DNA of 64,000 nucleotides from Chrysopilus asiliformis (GCA_964034945.1 OZ035961.1:90741491-90805490), one strand, 5' to 3'; shown: positions 44,471 to 55,810, counted from the first letter of the stretch. Notes: generated by a model not told the origin, from the letters alone. Made by a program: numbers and translations.

Positions 44471-44832
44471 GTCTTTTTTGCAATTAGTAATGGCAGTTCT
44501 GTTGGAATAGTAATTGCGCGGGAAAAAATAGTGTTTGATGCAGCCATCAGTGGCAAATCCAGGGGGTGTTTTGGATTTTCAAACACCCCCCTAAATCTAA
44601 GAAAAATTAATATCATTTTTTCACCATCGTGTCTTTTTTTTAAAAAAAAAAGCCCGCGGCGTATTTTTTATATAAAATTTGTGATTACGAAATATATTTG
44701 CTCAAAAATTTTGTCTGCAAAGCAACTTATTTTGCGTTACAAAGAAACAAAAATAACACAAAAAATGACAGAAAATATCACTTATTTGGGCAAATAGTTG
44801 AAATGCAAAAAAAGAGAGAAAATAGTTGGGAC
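44471..44832. other. Unassigned DNA
   Basis: No repeat identified. 44652-44667 holds AAAAAATACGCCGCGGGC on the minus strand, a weak relative of the dispersed GCGCCGCAGG word discussed in the findings. The open frames here follow A/T runs. Confidence 0.4.
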
Positions 44833-44836
44833 TTAA

Positions 44837-45073
44837 CACTCTAACTGCCACGTCAGTCAAAAATACCTGACACCTAATTGTACACAAAGGCCACAATGGT
44901 AATTAATAAAGTGTTCGCTGCAACTGAAACGATTTTTTGTAGTTCCACACATTTTATGGTAATAAAATAACATTTAGGTATAATTTTGTTTCAATTTTTT
45001 TTTCTCTTAGCGCCTTTTTGACTGACAACTAAATATTCGAAAAAGGCTTAAAACTGTCGTAATAGTTAGAGTG
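44837..45073. mobile_element. piggyBac-like MITE, intact copy
   Basis: Ends CACTCTAACTGCCACG and CGTAATAGTTAGAGTG are inverted repeats, flanked by TTAA on both sides (44833-44836, 45074-45077). It is the intact relative of the element at 1-869 and contains the empty TTA site (CTCTTAGCGCC near 45009) that is occupied there. Internal GACTGAC / GTCAGTC words also pair. Confidence 0.8.
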
Positions 45074-45077
45074 TTAA

Positions 45078-45650
45078 AAGTATTTCGGGGTGTGAAAATT
45101 TTTTCCGGTCCCCTTACGGACAAAAAACAATTATGTCAACCCTAAGTATAACTCAAAAAATTAGCATCGCGTATTTTAAAACTAGTCATTGTTCGAAAAC
45201 CTTTTGCCTGCGGCGCATTAATATTCTTTGCTGTTTTTTAAAATCTGATTTTTTAAAGCACAAACAGTTTTAAAACCTTAATGAAACATGATCCGAAAAC
45301 GGTTGCACAAGTTAGAGCCTTAAATGTTCATGGGGGCCTCAAATTGTCGAGGAGACGTCAAATTGTCATGGCGACCCCAAATTTTTCATGCGATTCTCTA
45401 AACACACTACTAGTTCTGGATCTATAAAGAATGAGCTTTCGCTTTCCATAAAAATGTTGCACTATGAATTTATCAAGAGCAGCATCCAGAACCAAGGGCA
45501 ATTGATGGGTAAATTATGTTTCAATTAATTAGCAAGTAGAAAATTAAATTTAAATATTGACTTTTATCTATAGAAAAAGTATAGACAATTACATAAAAAT
45601 TATATTACATAAAAATTATATTAAAAGTTCCCTTTTTGCTCTGGATTGTT
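45078..45650. other. Unassigned DNA
   Basis: Nothing recognised except TAATGCGCCGCAGGCAAAAG on the minus strand (45203-45219), one of the dispersed GC-rich words. Confidence 0.4.
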
Positions 45651-46196
45651 ATACCCGTATGGTGAAACCAAAGGGTATATTAGATTTGCCTTACCGTTTG
45701 TAACGCCAAGATCCCGTCATCACACACAAAAATGAATTACACCAGTGTGTTTAGAATGATAAAAAAAATCGAATTTTACATGTCCGTCCGTCCGTTTGTT
45801 CGTCCGTCTGCCCGCCCGCCTGCGGGCGCAGGGATTGAGATAGCGAATTGAAATTTTAAGCAGATGCGTTTTTCGTAAAATGCGAGGCCAAGTTCGTTAA
45901 TGGGCAAAAATGGACCATTAGGGAGGGTACCCCCCATACGAACGCAAATGTTTTTTGCGAATATCTCAAAAACGGTGCATCTTACCAAAAAAGTCCAAGA
46001 ACCAAAGTTATTTAGGATATGATTCTACATAAAACTCCCATACATCAAAATCCGATTGGAATAAATTTCAAAAAATCTTATTGGAAAGTTTGATTTCAAA
46101 GTGGAATTTTGATACAACTGTTCGAATTTTGATACGAATACCACCATACGGGTTTTCAAAAATTGCCAGATTGGCAATAATAGCTTTTGTTATGTT
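45651..46196 (-). repeat. Family A repeat, full-length copy, reversed
   Basis: It begins ATACCCGTATGGTGAAACC and ends TTGTTATGTT, the reverse of the copies at 32849 and 38859. It includes CCCCATACGAACG, the 19-base palindrome near its right end in slightly changed form (AATTGCCAGATTGGCAATAA), and a reduced CCGTCCGTCCG tract next to CTGCCCGCCCGCCTGCGGGC. Confidence 0.75.
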
Positions 46197-46384
46197 TTAA
46201 ACCGATTTTTGAGTTGAATTGTGATCTTTTGAGTTGAAAAAATCACTCCTCTCTTGGACAAACCTCTGCCGTTAAAAAATTACACATTCCTTTTCCCATC
46301 AACCCACTCCCCTTCTATCTACTATACCGCTGATGGGGTTTTGGTCATAGTTTCAGCACTAAATATAGTAGTAGCAGACCGAAA

Positions 46385-46555
46385 CTGCTTTTGAGGCCGA
46401 CACCGAAACTTTAATTTTTGGCCAAAACCGAAACTCCAATTTTTAGCCGAAACTGGCCCAAAACGGAAATCGAAACTCGAATTTTAAGCGGAAAAATGCC
46501 AAAACCGAATCTGTAACTTTTGGCCGAAACAAATTTCAGTCGGACACCACTAAAT
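46385..46555 (+). repeat. Degenerate tandem repeat of CCGAAACT units
   Basis: About six units of CCGAAACTCCAATTTTTGGC type with variable spacing, reading GCCGACACCGAAAC, GGCCAAAACCGAAAC, AGCCGAAACTGGCC and so on. Unit length varies between about 20 and 30 bases. Such CCGAAAC-rich text can be the subterminal part of a DNA transposon, but I see no paired ends. Confidence 0.6.
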
Positions 46556-46824
46556 AGGTTATGATAAAAACAAATTTCCTCTCCGCAAAGCTGCTAGTAA
46601 ATAAATTAAACTAATAGAAAAAAACCCTTAACCCTTTCAGTACCTATTTTGTTCTATGGGGGTTAAAAATACTCTCTATACAAATTAATTATGTTTAAGC
46701 TATTAGTATTCATTTAAAACAAAAAAAAAAAAAAAAATCAAAAATTTTAATTTTTCTTAAATTACGCCCACTGTAGTCCAGCTTTTTACTCAAAAAATCA
46801 AAGTTGGGTCACAAATGCATTTAA

Positions 46825-46935
46825 CCCTTTCAGTCACCACGTACACTATAGTGTGCACACTTTCTACCAAGTCAAGTTATGAGTTATGGCATCTGAAAAG
46901 TGTGTACACTATAGTGTACGTGGTGACTGAAAGGG
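46825..46935. mobile_element. Short piggyBac-like MITE
   Basis: Ends CCCTTTCAGTCACCACGTAC and the exact inverted GTACGTGGTGACTGAAAGGG, continuing through ACTATAGTGT, are flanked by TTAA (46821-46824, 46936-46939). Arms are about 38 bases with one or two mismatches and a centre of about 35 bases. A further TTAACCCTTTCAGTACC at 46629 is an unpaired end of the same type. Confidence 0.8.
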
Positions 46936-46939
46936 TTAA

Positions 46940-48440
46940 GCATTTGTATAGAAAGTTCCACATTTTTTATTAAAACTTTTTTAAACTCCTCAAAACTCTG
47001 ACCACAATCGCACGGTTGGTAGCCACTGGATTATTCGCATATACCAAAGAAAAGAAGAAAAATTTCGATTTTATTACTCGAAATGGAACTTTATAGTTTC
47101 GGTGTCAGCATTTAGTTGCCATTTTTATTGCCGGACACAAAACGTTTTAATTGAAGCCGACCTTGAATGGGCAATTTGATGGGACAACTTTTTCTATCCC
47201 ATTGGGAATTCGAAACTGGAAATTGAAATGGACAGAAAAAAAGGAAATAATAAAAATGGGATAAAAACACATTAATCTTCACCATATTATCTGCCACCAG
47301 TCTCTGTCTGTCCTGTTTCCTATTACGTCCTTCTAAAGCACTTTAAAAAGCCCCAACATAAGCCACAACTTCCCTTTAGAAAATCTAGGGAAAAACCGAT
47401 AAATTTATGATAAACCATTTAGGAATGGTGTTTATTACCTCCGCCAGTCATAATGCTAATTTAATGGGGCAAGCTAGAAAATTCTTCACACTGGAAAATG
47501 ATTTCTTATTCCTTTCCACAAAGGATTCTAATGATAATTCCTTTTCATTTTTTTCAAATTTCTGGTTCGTTATTTAATTTTTTTTTTCTTGAAGAATTTA
47601 TTTAAGAAGCATACTGCGTAAAATGCTGACAGTTATCCTTGGAAAAATGGATGAGAACGCAAGAAACCATAGACCATGTAGGCCGAGATGATGCCGAATA
47701 ACTTGAGAAAATTAATTAAGACTTCAATAAGAGTTTTAGTCAAAAATAGGCGTACACGAGGAAACTTTTCCTTGAGCTTAAAATTTTCTGTTGCTTTTGA
47801 CAATGATAACGAAATTTTATTTACTTAATTTTCTTGGATATTCTTGGAAAATTTTAATGTCGCATTTGTTTTAAATTTGGGGTAACTTCTGATGGCCTCT
47901 GCTCTTGATTGTTCTTAAAAACTTTCTTTGGTTCGCAGTTCTTTAAAATTCGTCCCCATCTGTGGCTAAAATGTATCTATTTTTAATTTTCAAGTTCATT
48001 GAATGTTAACTTAAATTTCTGTAGACTTTTTTCGGCTTCCAAATTTCGTTTAATTTCGGTGACTTGATTTAATTGCATGTTGTTTGATTTCACAAGCATG
48101 CCGAATCCTTTATTCTTAATTTCTATTTTATTTAATGTATGCGAAACACGATAATATCCTGTTGCTATGATATATTCGTTAGGTACCTACCGAAAATATG
48201 CGTGACAGGCGAATATAACTTTTTATTTGTATTTAGGTGTTTTGAAAGAGATTTATTAATGTGAAACTTAATGGTAACGAATATATTAAAACTGCTGAGT
48301 AATAAATATTGAGATATGTTTTTTATTTCACCACTTTATTGCATCTTGAAGTACAGTAAAGTACGCTTAAATGCAGCACACTTTTATGTCTCGAAGATTT
48401 ATCAGCATTTATCATACAAATATACACTGATAAATGGAAG
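46940..48440. other. Unassigned DNA
   Basis: No repeat family or gene recognised. 47395-47480 contains mixed text with homeodomain words (GATAAATTTATGATAAACC, TCATAATGCTAATTTAATGG) that could be regulatory. Open frames are short. Confidence 0.35.
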
Positions 48441-48443
48441 TAA

Positions 48444-48591
48444 CCCGGCCTTTACACGCGACAGTAAAGTCTGTCAGTAGCACAGACTTCAAATGTCAAA
48501 TTACTGACAACGAATTAACTGGCAGTCAGTGCATTTACACGAGTCTGTGTCAGCGACTGTGTCAGCTCTACAGACGCGTGTAAGGGCCGGG
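48444..48591. mobile_element. Harbinger-type MITE, copy 2 of a two-copy family (TAA)
   Basis: Ends CCCGGCCTTTACACGCG and CGCGTGTAAGGGCCGGG, with TAA on both sides (48441-48443, 48592-48594). Apart from a short insertion in copy 1, it is the reverse complement of 32033-32194 with few differences. The two copies used TTA and TAA, the same TWA target read in opposite element orientation. Confidence 0.85.
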
Positions 48592-48594
48592 TAA

Positions 48595-48886
48595 ATTGCC
48601 ACAAAAATCGTTGTGCATTTAAACGTGTTCTACTGTACACTCGGAGAAATTTTTATGAGTTATTTGGTTATCTTTTCAAAATTTCTGCATGTTGTAGATT
48701 TTGCTTCAGTATAAGTAAATTTGTCTCATTTTCAAAGATATTGAAATAATTGCTTATTTTGAAAGCTATTGAAGCTAGCAAATTTCTTTAATTTAAGTCA
48801 AACGTTTTTTTGTTTTCAATCATTTCATTTGCATTACATTTTTGTAGCAAGGAAGTATTTCTTCATTCCATAGACATGAGTCAACT
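48595..48886. other. Unassigned AT-rich spacer
   Basis: It contains a possible family E end, TACACTCGGAGAAATTT, at 48635. No partner end seen. Confidence 0.35.
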
Positions 48887-48889
48887 TTA

Positions 48890-49975
48890 CCCCTAAAGCC
48901 CAATGAACGCAACGCGAACGCAACTGCAACGCTGTGAACTGTCACGCAGCGCTACATTTCAGCGACAGAGCCCAATGACATCCCGTGAAGTAGAACAAGT
49001 GACATAATATAAAGTAGTATAAAGTTGGCAAAATTACAAAAATTGATAATTTTGAAGCGGTAATTTGCTTTGTTGGGATTTATCTTTGTTATTTGTATGT
49101 TATGGCAAAGACTTGCATCTTGTCTGGCACAATTCAACTAAAAATAAATCTTATATTATCAAAAACCAAACTGTTTTTACTCGCATACCTGTTGATGACA
49201 ACTACTGAGCAAAGTTTTCCCTTGTTCTTGATTTCAGAATGATGTTTTTGTAATCCCGACTGCTTTTTTTGTAAATAATCTCGTTTTTTGCACTAAGGCT
49301 ACCAATTTTTCCTCGAACGACATTTCCCCAACCTCACTTTATGAACTGTTGACGCAGAATTGCTGCGGCAAAGTTAAGCTTATACCGCAATTACGCGCAA
49401 AGCGGCGCGGCGTGGTGCGGCGCGGTGACAGATGGTAGTAGAAACTATAGGTTTATATGAGTTGGTTTATAATTGCGCGGTGACCAAACGCGGCAGCACC
49501 GCGAAGAGTAGGTCTAGTTTCTACTTTCAGACACGGTTGGAAGCGGTGACAGTTATTTATGTTTTCTGAGTGTTGTTGCAAATATTTTTATCAAGTAAAA
49601 AGATGGTAAATAACTTTAAAACGTATTCGAAACCGAAAATCAAACGGAAAAATTAATAATCTTCAAATTTTCTGCGATTTTTAGGTTATGAGAACACAAA
49701 TTGAGCTGTCACCACGCCGCAACCGCGCCGCGTAATTTCGGTTTAAAAATGACTGCGGCTGTCGCCCTGCCGCTCTGAGCTAACCGCGCCGCGCCGCGCC
49801 GCTGCCGCACCGCTCCAATTGTGGGACCAGCTTTAGAAGTTTGTAAACTTTTGCGTTGTAGGTGCGTTCTCTGCGTTCACTGTGCTCACTTCAAATGATT
49901 TCTATGGAACAAACTTGTAAGTGACAGTTTGTGCGTTTTAGTTGCGTTCGGGTTGCGTTCATTGGGCTTCAGGGG
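48890..49975. mobile_element. Harbinger-type MITE with long TIR and nested element (TTA)
   Basis: Ends CCCCTAAAGCCCAATGAACG and the inverted CCCCTGAAGCCCAATGAACG continue as inverted repeats for about 60 bases through CGCAAC-CGAACGCAACT and AACTGTCAC. TTA flanks both sides (48887-48889, 49976-49978). Without the nested element at 49377-49832 its length would be about 630 bp. No coding sequence recognised. Confidence 0.8.
49377..49832. mobile_element. Harbinger-type MITE with GC-rich CGGCGCGG arms (TTA)
   Basis: Left end AGCTTATACCGCAATTACGC and inverted right end AGCTGGTCCCACAATTGGAG are an imperfect pair followed in both arms by strings of GCGGCGCGG. TTA flanks both sides (49374-49376, 49833-49835). 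The subterminal GC content is extreme for this window. A short ATGGTAAATAACTTTAAAAC frame near 49603 ends after 16 codons and is not called. Confidence 0.7.
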
Positions 49976-49978
49976 TTA

Positions 49979-50377
49979 GGTTTATCGAATAAAGTTATCT
50001 GGTGTTTTAAGTACGGTTTTGTGTGTCAACTACCGATATGGCGTAAATCTTGAATATAATTCGCAGATCGAAATAACAGCCATAGTTAGCATATACAATA
50101 GTAATATCAGGTAACAGATGTTAATCAGGGCTTGCAGCATCGAGTAAATTTGAAAATATGCGCAGCAAAAATTGTTTGAAAATTCATCAAAGATAATGAA
50201 GGACGAATAAAAATTAATGGTTCAGCATTAAGTATGAATTGAGGACCTTTTCATTTTTGCGCTGTCCCTAAAATTCGTCACCCTAATTTTAATTTTTTCA
50301 CCCTACTTCTTCTTACCACCCCTCCCTTTCTTATTTTATCAATTTATCATGAGAAGAAAATATGGAATTTGTCGTAT
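49979..50377. other. Unassigned DNA
   Basis: No repeat or gene recognised in this stretch between a MITE and the hairpin at 50378. Confidence 0.4.
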
Positions 50378-50606
50378 ACTAAAAACTTGGTTTTAGATTC
50401 TCAGGATCTCAAAAGATCGCGAACGATAAATTATGCTTGCATCATTGAATTTATCTTAAGAAAGTAAACAACAGGGGTATTAGACTTGAGGTCCGTCAAT
50501 TACCACAGGCTGTTGTTTACTTTCTTAAGATAAATTCAATGATGCAAGCATAATTTATCGTTCGCGATCTGATGAGATCCTGAGAATCTAAAACCAAGTT
50601 TTTAGT
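50378..50606. repeat. 97-bp near-perfect inverted repeat with 35-base loop
   Basis: Arms 50378-50474 and 50510-50606 are reverse complements apart from one two-base difference (CTCAAAAGATC against CTCATCAGATC). Outer ends are ACTAAAAACTTGG and CCAAGTTTTTAGT. The loop is GC-richer (GAGGTCCGTC). No TTA, TAA, TTAA or TA duplication can be read at the ends. A hairpin transcript of this kind would be a Dicer substrate. A foldback MITE is the alternative. Confidence 0.85.
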
Positions 50607-52092
50607 GCATTTCTTATAAATATTTAAGTGTAGCTAAAGAACTTTTGTAACATTATAGGCTATTATGCATTTTTCGGTTATTGAATAGATATATAAATAA
50701 CATTCACAGTAATTGACTATCAGGATTTCACTTCTCTATATTAATTATGCGCCACATTAAAATTGAAGTGACAAAATTAAGAAATATAATTCTAAGTCAC
50801 GTGGAAATCCGTTGTCATCAACGAGGCCATCATAGCAGCAATTATTCGAAATTACCGCGAAAATGTGAATACCATCGCGACACTCCTTGCATAATCCTAA
50901 ATTGATTTATCGTCAAAGTAAAACCTCTATAATTTTGAAGTTCCCGCTTACAATATTTGCCATTTCAAGCAGATTAAGCCTACGACATTGTTTAAATTTT
51001 GTCTTCATGCCAAAAGGAAAACCACGCAATTTTCTTCTTGCAATGAACGCCAATAAATCAAAATCCTAAGACCTACAACGACCTCCTTTCCAAGGATTTT
51101 CCCAATGATGTTTTCGCACTTCATTTTATTTTGCTCACTCAGTCCGGACGGACGCGAAAGTTTATTTGAAATCATTTGGTGTTAAATCTACTCACTTTTC
51201 TTTGGGTTTTCTTTGTTTTTTTCTTCTTGTGGGCGACAGATGGTACTCAATAAAGTCCCGAGAAAATCGCCTGGGCAGGCAGACAGTCCTTTTATAGATA
51301 TGTTTTATTATACGCAGTCACTACTAACATTTTTCCTTTTTTTCATCCCCTAGCGCTTGCACCCTCGAGTGTTGTCATGTTACTGTACGAAAGGGGAAAA
51401 ATACTCCGTAAAAAAGTAAACTCGTTTGTATAGAGAGACAAATAACAAACATCGAGATAAAGAAAAACAGCAAAAAAAAACTTTGTGGAAAAATGAAGGA
51501 AAATGAATTTCTCAAGCTTTTCAAATGGCTATCTGGCCCAGTGGATAATCCTCTATTCTCGTAATTAATCATTAGATGGGTGAAGCTTCTGCGATAATTG
51601 CTTAACACTAAAGACAAATTATGAACTGTTTTCAGCTTTTAACGTAATAAGGTCAAGATGGTGTTAGACAAACGGCTGTAGTTTTTTGTGAAAAATTTCC
51701 CTTTTGTGTGATAAAACGGAGATATGCGTTCGTTGTATAAAAAGCACCTTCGATGTTAGAAATTTCTACTCTCAGTCAAGGATAAACAAAAGGATATCTT
51801 GGTAGGCGGCTGGCAAGGAAAATATGGCGAAAAATAATTTTCCATGAAAATAACTTTGTGACATCGTTAAATTAATTATAAATAGTGGGGGGCTAGGAAT
51901 AGAAATTCTTTTAATTGTGTAAATAATCAACTACAAAATGTTTGCAATAAATTTGAAGACTTTTATTTTTTTGTGAAGTAAAAAAGCACAAGAAAATCTG
52001 CCATAGCCTGCGATCAATCGTGAGAATAGACAGAATTTTGATTTGTATTGGAAAGTGAGAAACGAGTGTTGCGGTTAAATTTTAATCAGCCA
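50607..52092. other. Unassigned DNA
   Basis: No repeat family recognised. 50740-51170 and 51270-51680 are mixed in composition and could be unique sequence. An 80-codon minus-strand frame (51375-51617) has a hydrophobic C-terminal half but no domain I know. Confidence 0.35.
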
Positions 52093-52094
52093 TA

Positions 52095-52572
52095 TTCCCG
52101 TAACCGGCGGGACGTGTACGCCGCGGGATTTGGCGTTTCCCGCAGAAAATTTGCATTCTGCTAAACGCAATTGTCCCGGCTTGTGCCGTGGTGCTGAAAA
52201 CGTTTTACTTTCGGTATTACACCAAACGCACCCGCGAATGTTTTGACTTTTCCATACATTTATTTCCCGCGAGTAAATCGTTGCGGGACCAATCAATTAA
52301 ATATAAAGTTTGAATAAAAATGTGAATGTTATTTATACATTCAATGAATTTTAACTAAATATAAGTTTTGAAGGTCAGGAAAAACTAACTAGACGCAGTA
52401 CAATCATTTAATTGAACAAATAAAACTTCAAGCGTATCAAATCAGCAAAACTGTCAAAATAGTCAGCGCGGGGCTGAATAAAACTTAGTTTCTACATCTA
52501 CTAGAATAAGAAAATTTCATTCGATCGAGATAAAACTTGCGTGGCGTATACACGTCCCGCCGGTTACGGGAA
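52095..52572. mobile_element. TIR element with TA duplication
   Basis: Ends TTCCCGTAACCGGCGGGACG and the exact inverted CGTCCCGCCGGTTACGGGAA, continuing GTGTA-CGCC, are flanked by TA (52093-52094, 52573-52574). The inverted repeat is about 32 bases with a TA slip. GCGGGA/TCCCGC words occur further in on both sides. TA duplication fits Tc1/mariner-type MITEs. No transposase. Confidence 0.7.
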
Positions 52573-52574
52573 TA

Positions 52575-54120
52575 GGGGTGAAAGAGTTTTGTGAATCTCT
52601 TTGTGGAAAATCGTTGGGAAAAATGCGCCGCAGGTGAATTTTATGTAATTTACCAAAACCGCAAGACGAAGAAAAGTATGTTTTGCGTATTTTGTAAACG
52701 TTTTTTATTGCATTTAATAAATTTAATCATTCAATTGAAAAATTCTTAATAAAAGTTTAATTTCAGGAACAATTTCAGGTCTGTCGCGCCCACTCCGGGA
52801 CATACGGTGACCCTATTTTGCGGAAATCTCCCATAGGCGGCCAAAAATCTCCGTCCCGTAAGTGTCTGTTAATACGAGCTTTTACTTAAATACAAGAAAA
52901 CAAAAATTAAATACTGGGAAACAAAAATTCTGTTAAACAGTGTAATTTCCAAATTCTAAAGATATTTGCCCATTCTAAAAATTGAAAGTTCTCATTAAAT
53001 AATGTTGAATTTGATTTATATTTTTAATCAAATTTATATTTGGTTAATTTAAAGTCTTCTTATTTACTTTTTTCAAGCAAACTAATTAAAGTCAGAAATT
53101 TATTTTTGTTATTCTTGTCAGGTTAAGTTTTTGATAAGCGTTTAACTTGTTCCAGCTAAAGTTGAATTTCCTGCAAATTAGAAAATTCTGTATTTCTAAG
53201 AAGACACCAGCAACAGTTCTAATCACTTGAGTGGATATATTTATAGCACATATATTGTTTTTTTTGCTTATGTTGTGCTCATCCCGCTATATAGTAAAAC
53301 ATTTTCACTAATTTTCATTAGACGAAGGCTTAAAATTAGAAGTAAAATCCCATAGAAATGTCGGCAAACACCAACTTTATGGTGGCAATTTGTTGTGATA
53401 GCAGGCTTTTGCCTTTCAGGGTTGCCTTTGAGTAGCAACAGAATAAATTTAATGAAATTACTTTGTAAGAGAGGTCACGCAGCCAAAACAAGTAAAAAGC
53501 CGGTATCCCATCCCAGTATGATTATCCACATTTCCCAGTATTGTGCCCAGTTTGTTGTAAAGGGAAGAACGAAATCGTTCCCAATCCGAGTTGTATCCAA
53601 TAAATTGCGCTAGCAATCACCCCGAAGAGTGAAGGTGCTTCTGTCTGCCACCCCAAAAATTATTCAGCCGCACTTAAACTTTAGAGCTTTTGGTGTAGTA
53701 CGATTGGGAAACACATTCAAGGAGTCATTTTGCGTAGACGTTTTTGAGATATAAATGTATTATAAATATACGAGTATATATGTTGAAGTTATTTTACTCA
53801 GACAGTGGTTGTAGGTCTGAGCTATTAGTATGGATAATCGAGATAAACGTAAAAGTCGAAAAATGTTCGTCCATCTGCCACCGTTCCAGATTCGCACCCA
53901 TTGTCTGATCTATCTTTGCTTGTTTGTATGGAAAAGTGGTTGTCTTTTACGTTACCTGAAAAACTCGAAATTAACAAATATTTTTATGCAAAGACATTTT
54001 TTCAATTATGGTAAGTGGCATATTACCGTGATAATTTAACATTTACAATAACCGAAGATTTTATATCCAGTTACGAATATATGTTTGACCTTATAACTTT
54101 TATTATCAAAAAAAAAATTC
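52575..54120. other. Unassigned DNA with a solo hAT-like end
   Basis: 52775-52815 (GGTCTGTCGCGCCC, CCGGGACATACGGTGACCCT) is the right end of the TAGGGTGACC family seen at 19067. The left end is not visible. 52623-52642 holds ATGCGCCGCAGGTGAATTTT. 53330-53620 is mixed, possibly unique sequence. A 72-codon frame at 53395-53613 has no domain. Confidence 0.35.
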
Positions 54121-54123
54121 ATT

Positions 54124-54600
54124 TTAAAACATAAGAAAATCTACAATTGCCAGGGGCCAACCCGATTGTCAATTACTCTGTATGAGGACAGACAAAATAT
54201 TTATCTAAAAAAAATCCAAGAATCCATCCAGATGAAGAAAGCAGTGGTCCGTTTGGATTTTAATGTGTGGTCTAGTTATGTAAACCAATATTCTAAACAC
54301 ATTCCGTCTCTGTAAATTTTTCGATATGATGCACCGTTTTCGAGAAAATAAGAAAAAGTATTCCATTTGTATTCCGCCCTCCCCCATGGCGGAAGGAGAA
54401 ATTCAAATGGATTTTGATGTATGGCTGAGTTATGTAGAATCCTACTCTAAATACAGGTTTCCAAAATAAATGTTTCAATACGATCTACCGTTTTCGATAA
54501 AATTGCAAAAAACGGTCTCATTTGTATGGGGGAGTGGAAAAGAAATGGCCCGATTTTGCTTGTTTAAGAACTTAGCCTTGCGGTTCACGAGAGTTTTTGA
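54124..54600 (+). repeat. Family A variant, right-truncated copy
   Basis: It begins ACATAAGAAAATCTACAATT, then GCCAGGGGCCAACCCG and GACAGACAAAATATTTATC, as at 22331. It continues with two family A-derived units (ACACATTCCGTCTCTG, CACCGTTTTCGAGAAAAT, CTACCGTTTTCGATAAAATT) and stops near GAACTTAGCCTTGCGGTTC before any CAGACGGA tract. Confidence 0.6.
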
Positions 54601-54638
54601 GTCAATTTTGAGTTTTTTCTAAAGCAAAACTTTTCTTA

Positions 54639-55106
54639 CACTCAGAGAAATTTGTATCTTCACACCAAAAGGTTTAGAGATACATTTATACCCGTATGGT
54701 GAAACCAAAAGGTATACTAACTTTGCCTTACCGTTTGTAACGCCAAGATCCCGTCATCACACAAAAAAATAAATTACGAATATCACCGTATTTGATACGA
54801 ATATCACCATACGGGTCTCCAATGATTGCCAGATTGGCAATTATAGCTTTTGTTATGTTTTTACCCTCTAAATAAAGAAACTTTTCAGCAAATTTTCCTT
54901 CTGTATAAATAAATCTGTGAAAATAAATCTGTGAAAATGAGTGAACATTTTCCTTCTGTATAAATAAATCTATCTAGTATATTGTTTCCTAGTTTCAAAG
55001 AAAATGTTTTTAATACAAGTAAAATTTCCTATGACGCTAAATCATTATCAACTTTCTATAAACAGGAGTTTGTTTTTCGTCAAATGACAGAAGTTTTTTT
55101 TCAGTG
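54639..55106. mobile_element. Family E element with TA duplication
   Basis: Left end CACTCAGAGAAATTTG and inverted right end CACTGAAAAAAAACTTCTG, with TA on both sides (54637-54638, 55107-55108). It resembles the element at 25566 in its CACTCAGA start. A deleted family A copy lies inside. TAAATAAATCT(G/A)TC(T/A) words repeat near 54908-54975. Confidence 0.5.
54688..54859 (-). repeat. Family A copy with large internal deletion
   Basis: The reversed right end ATACCCGTATGGTGAAACC and closing block CGCCAAGATCCCGTCATC are followed almost directly by the reversed left end (GATTGCCAGATTGGCAATTA, GCTTTTGTTATGTT). About 370 bases of the usual body are missing, including the microsatellite tract. Short forms retaining both ends imply that the ends are what matters for mobility. 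Confidence 0.75.
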
Positions 55107-55108
55107 TA

Positions 55109-55810
55109 GAAATATTAAAATACTTAGTCTTAGTTCCAATCAAAGTAAAAACTACATATAATCTTGAAATTTAAAGGAAATTGGAATCTTTTGGATTATA
55201 ATTTTTTGAAGGAGAAATATGTTTTTGTGTTAATAATGACAACAAAAAGAATTGCGCTACAGGTGAAATTTAGCAAAACTTAACTAAAAAATGCACCGCA
55301 GGCGAAAGTTTTGACATACGAAGGGTAAATATTGCATGGAACTCTAAAAACGAAGCTCGACATTTTAATTTCGATATATTGGAGAGGAGGGGGGAGGGAG
55401 GGCGTCTTAATAAAAGATACGGCAGTTTATAGGGATCTCCCCCCAATTTTGGCACCACTAACCCGATAACTTTGGAGTCCTTCAATTAATTGCGATGCCG
55501 TTTTCTATTTAAAAAAAAAGAATCTGACGGAATATTATTAACCATCAAAAAACTTAGCCCTTCCTTTGTGTGTCAGCCCTCTCCCCTGCTATCTCATAGA
55601 TAACTGAAGCGGTTTTGATCGGGTTGCAGCATTTGGTACATCGTGTCTCAAACAAATTTTCTTAACATTTACAAGTAGCGTTTCCATCTTTTGCAACTTC
55701 TCCCCTCATGTAAATGACCATGTTGGGTAGGGAGGAGAAGGGAGAGAGCGCAACCTATATATATTTTTTTAAATCATTGTCTTTAATTGGATTTTAGAGA
55801 TTTACCCTTC
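55109..55810. other. Unassigned DNA with family C-like and pyrimidine-rich pieces
   Basis: 55195-55250 resembles the right part of family C (GAAGGAGAAATATGTTTTTG). 55252-55311 holds two close copies of the dispersed GC-rich word. 55550-55640 resembles a family B unit (GATAACTGAAGCGGTTTTGA). No gene. Confidence 0.4.

Noticed and set aside
24832..52815. Pairing of the solo hAT-like ends at 24832 and 52797 into one element
   Set aside because: The 28-kb distance and the many intact elements between make a single element implausible; they are separate remnants.
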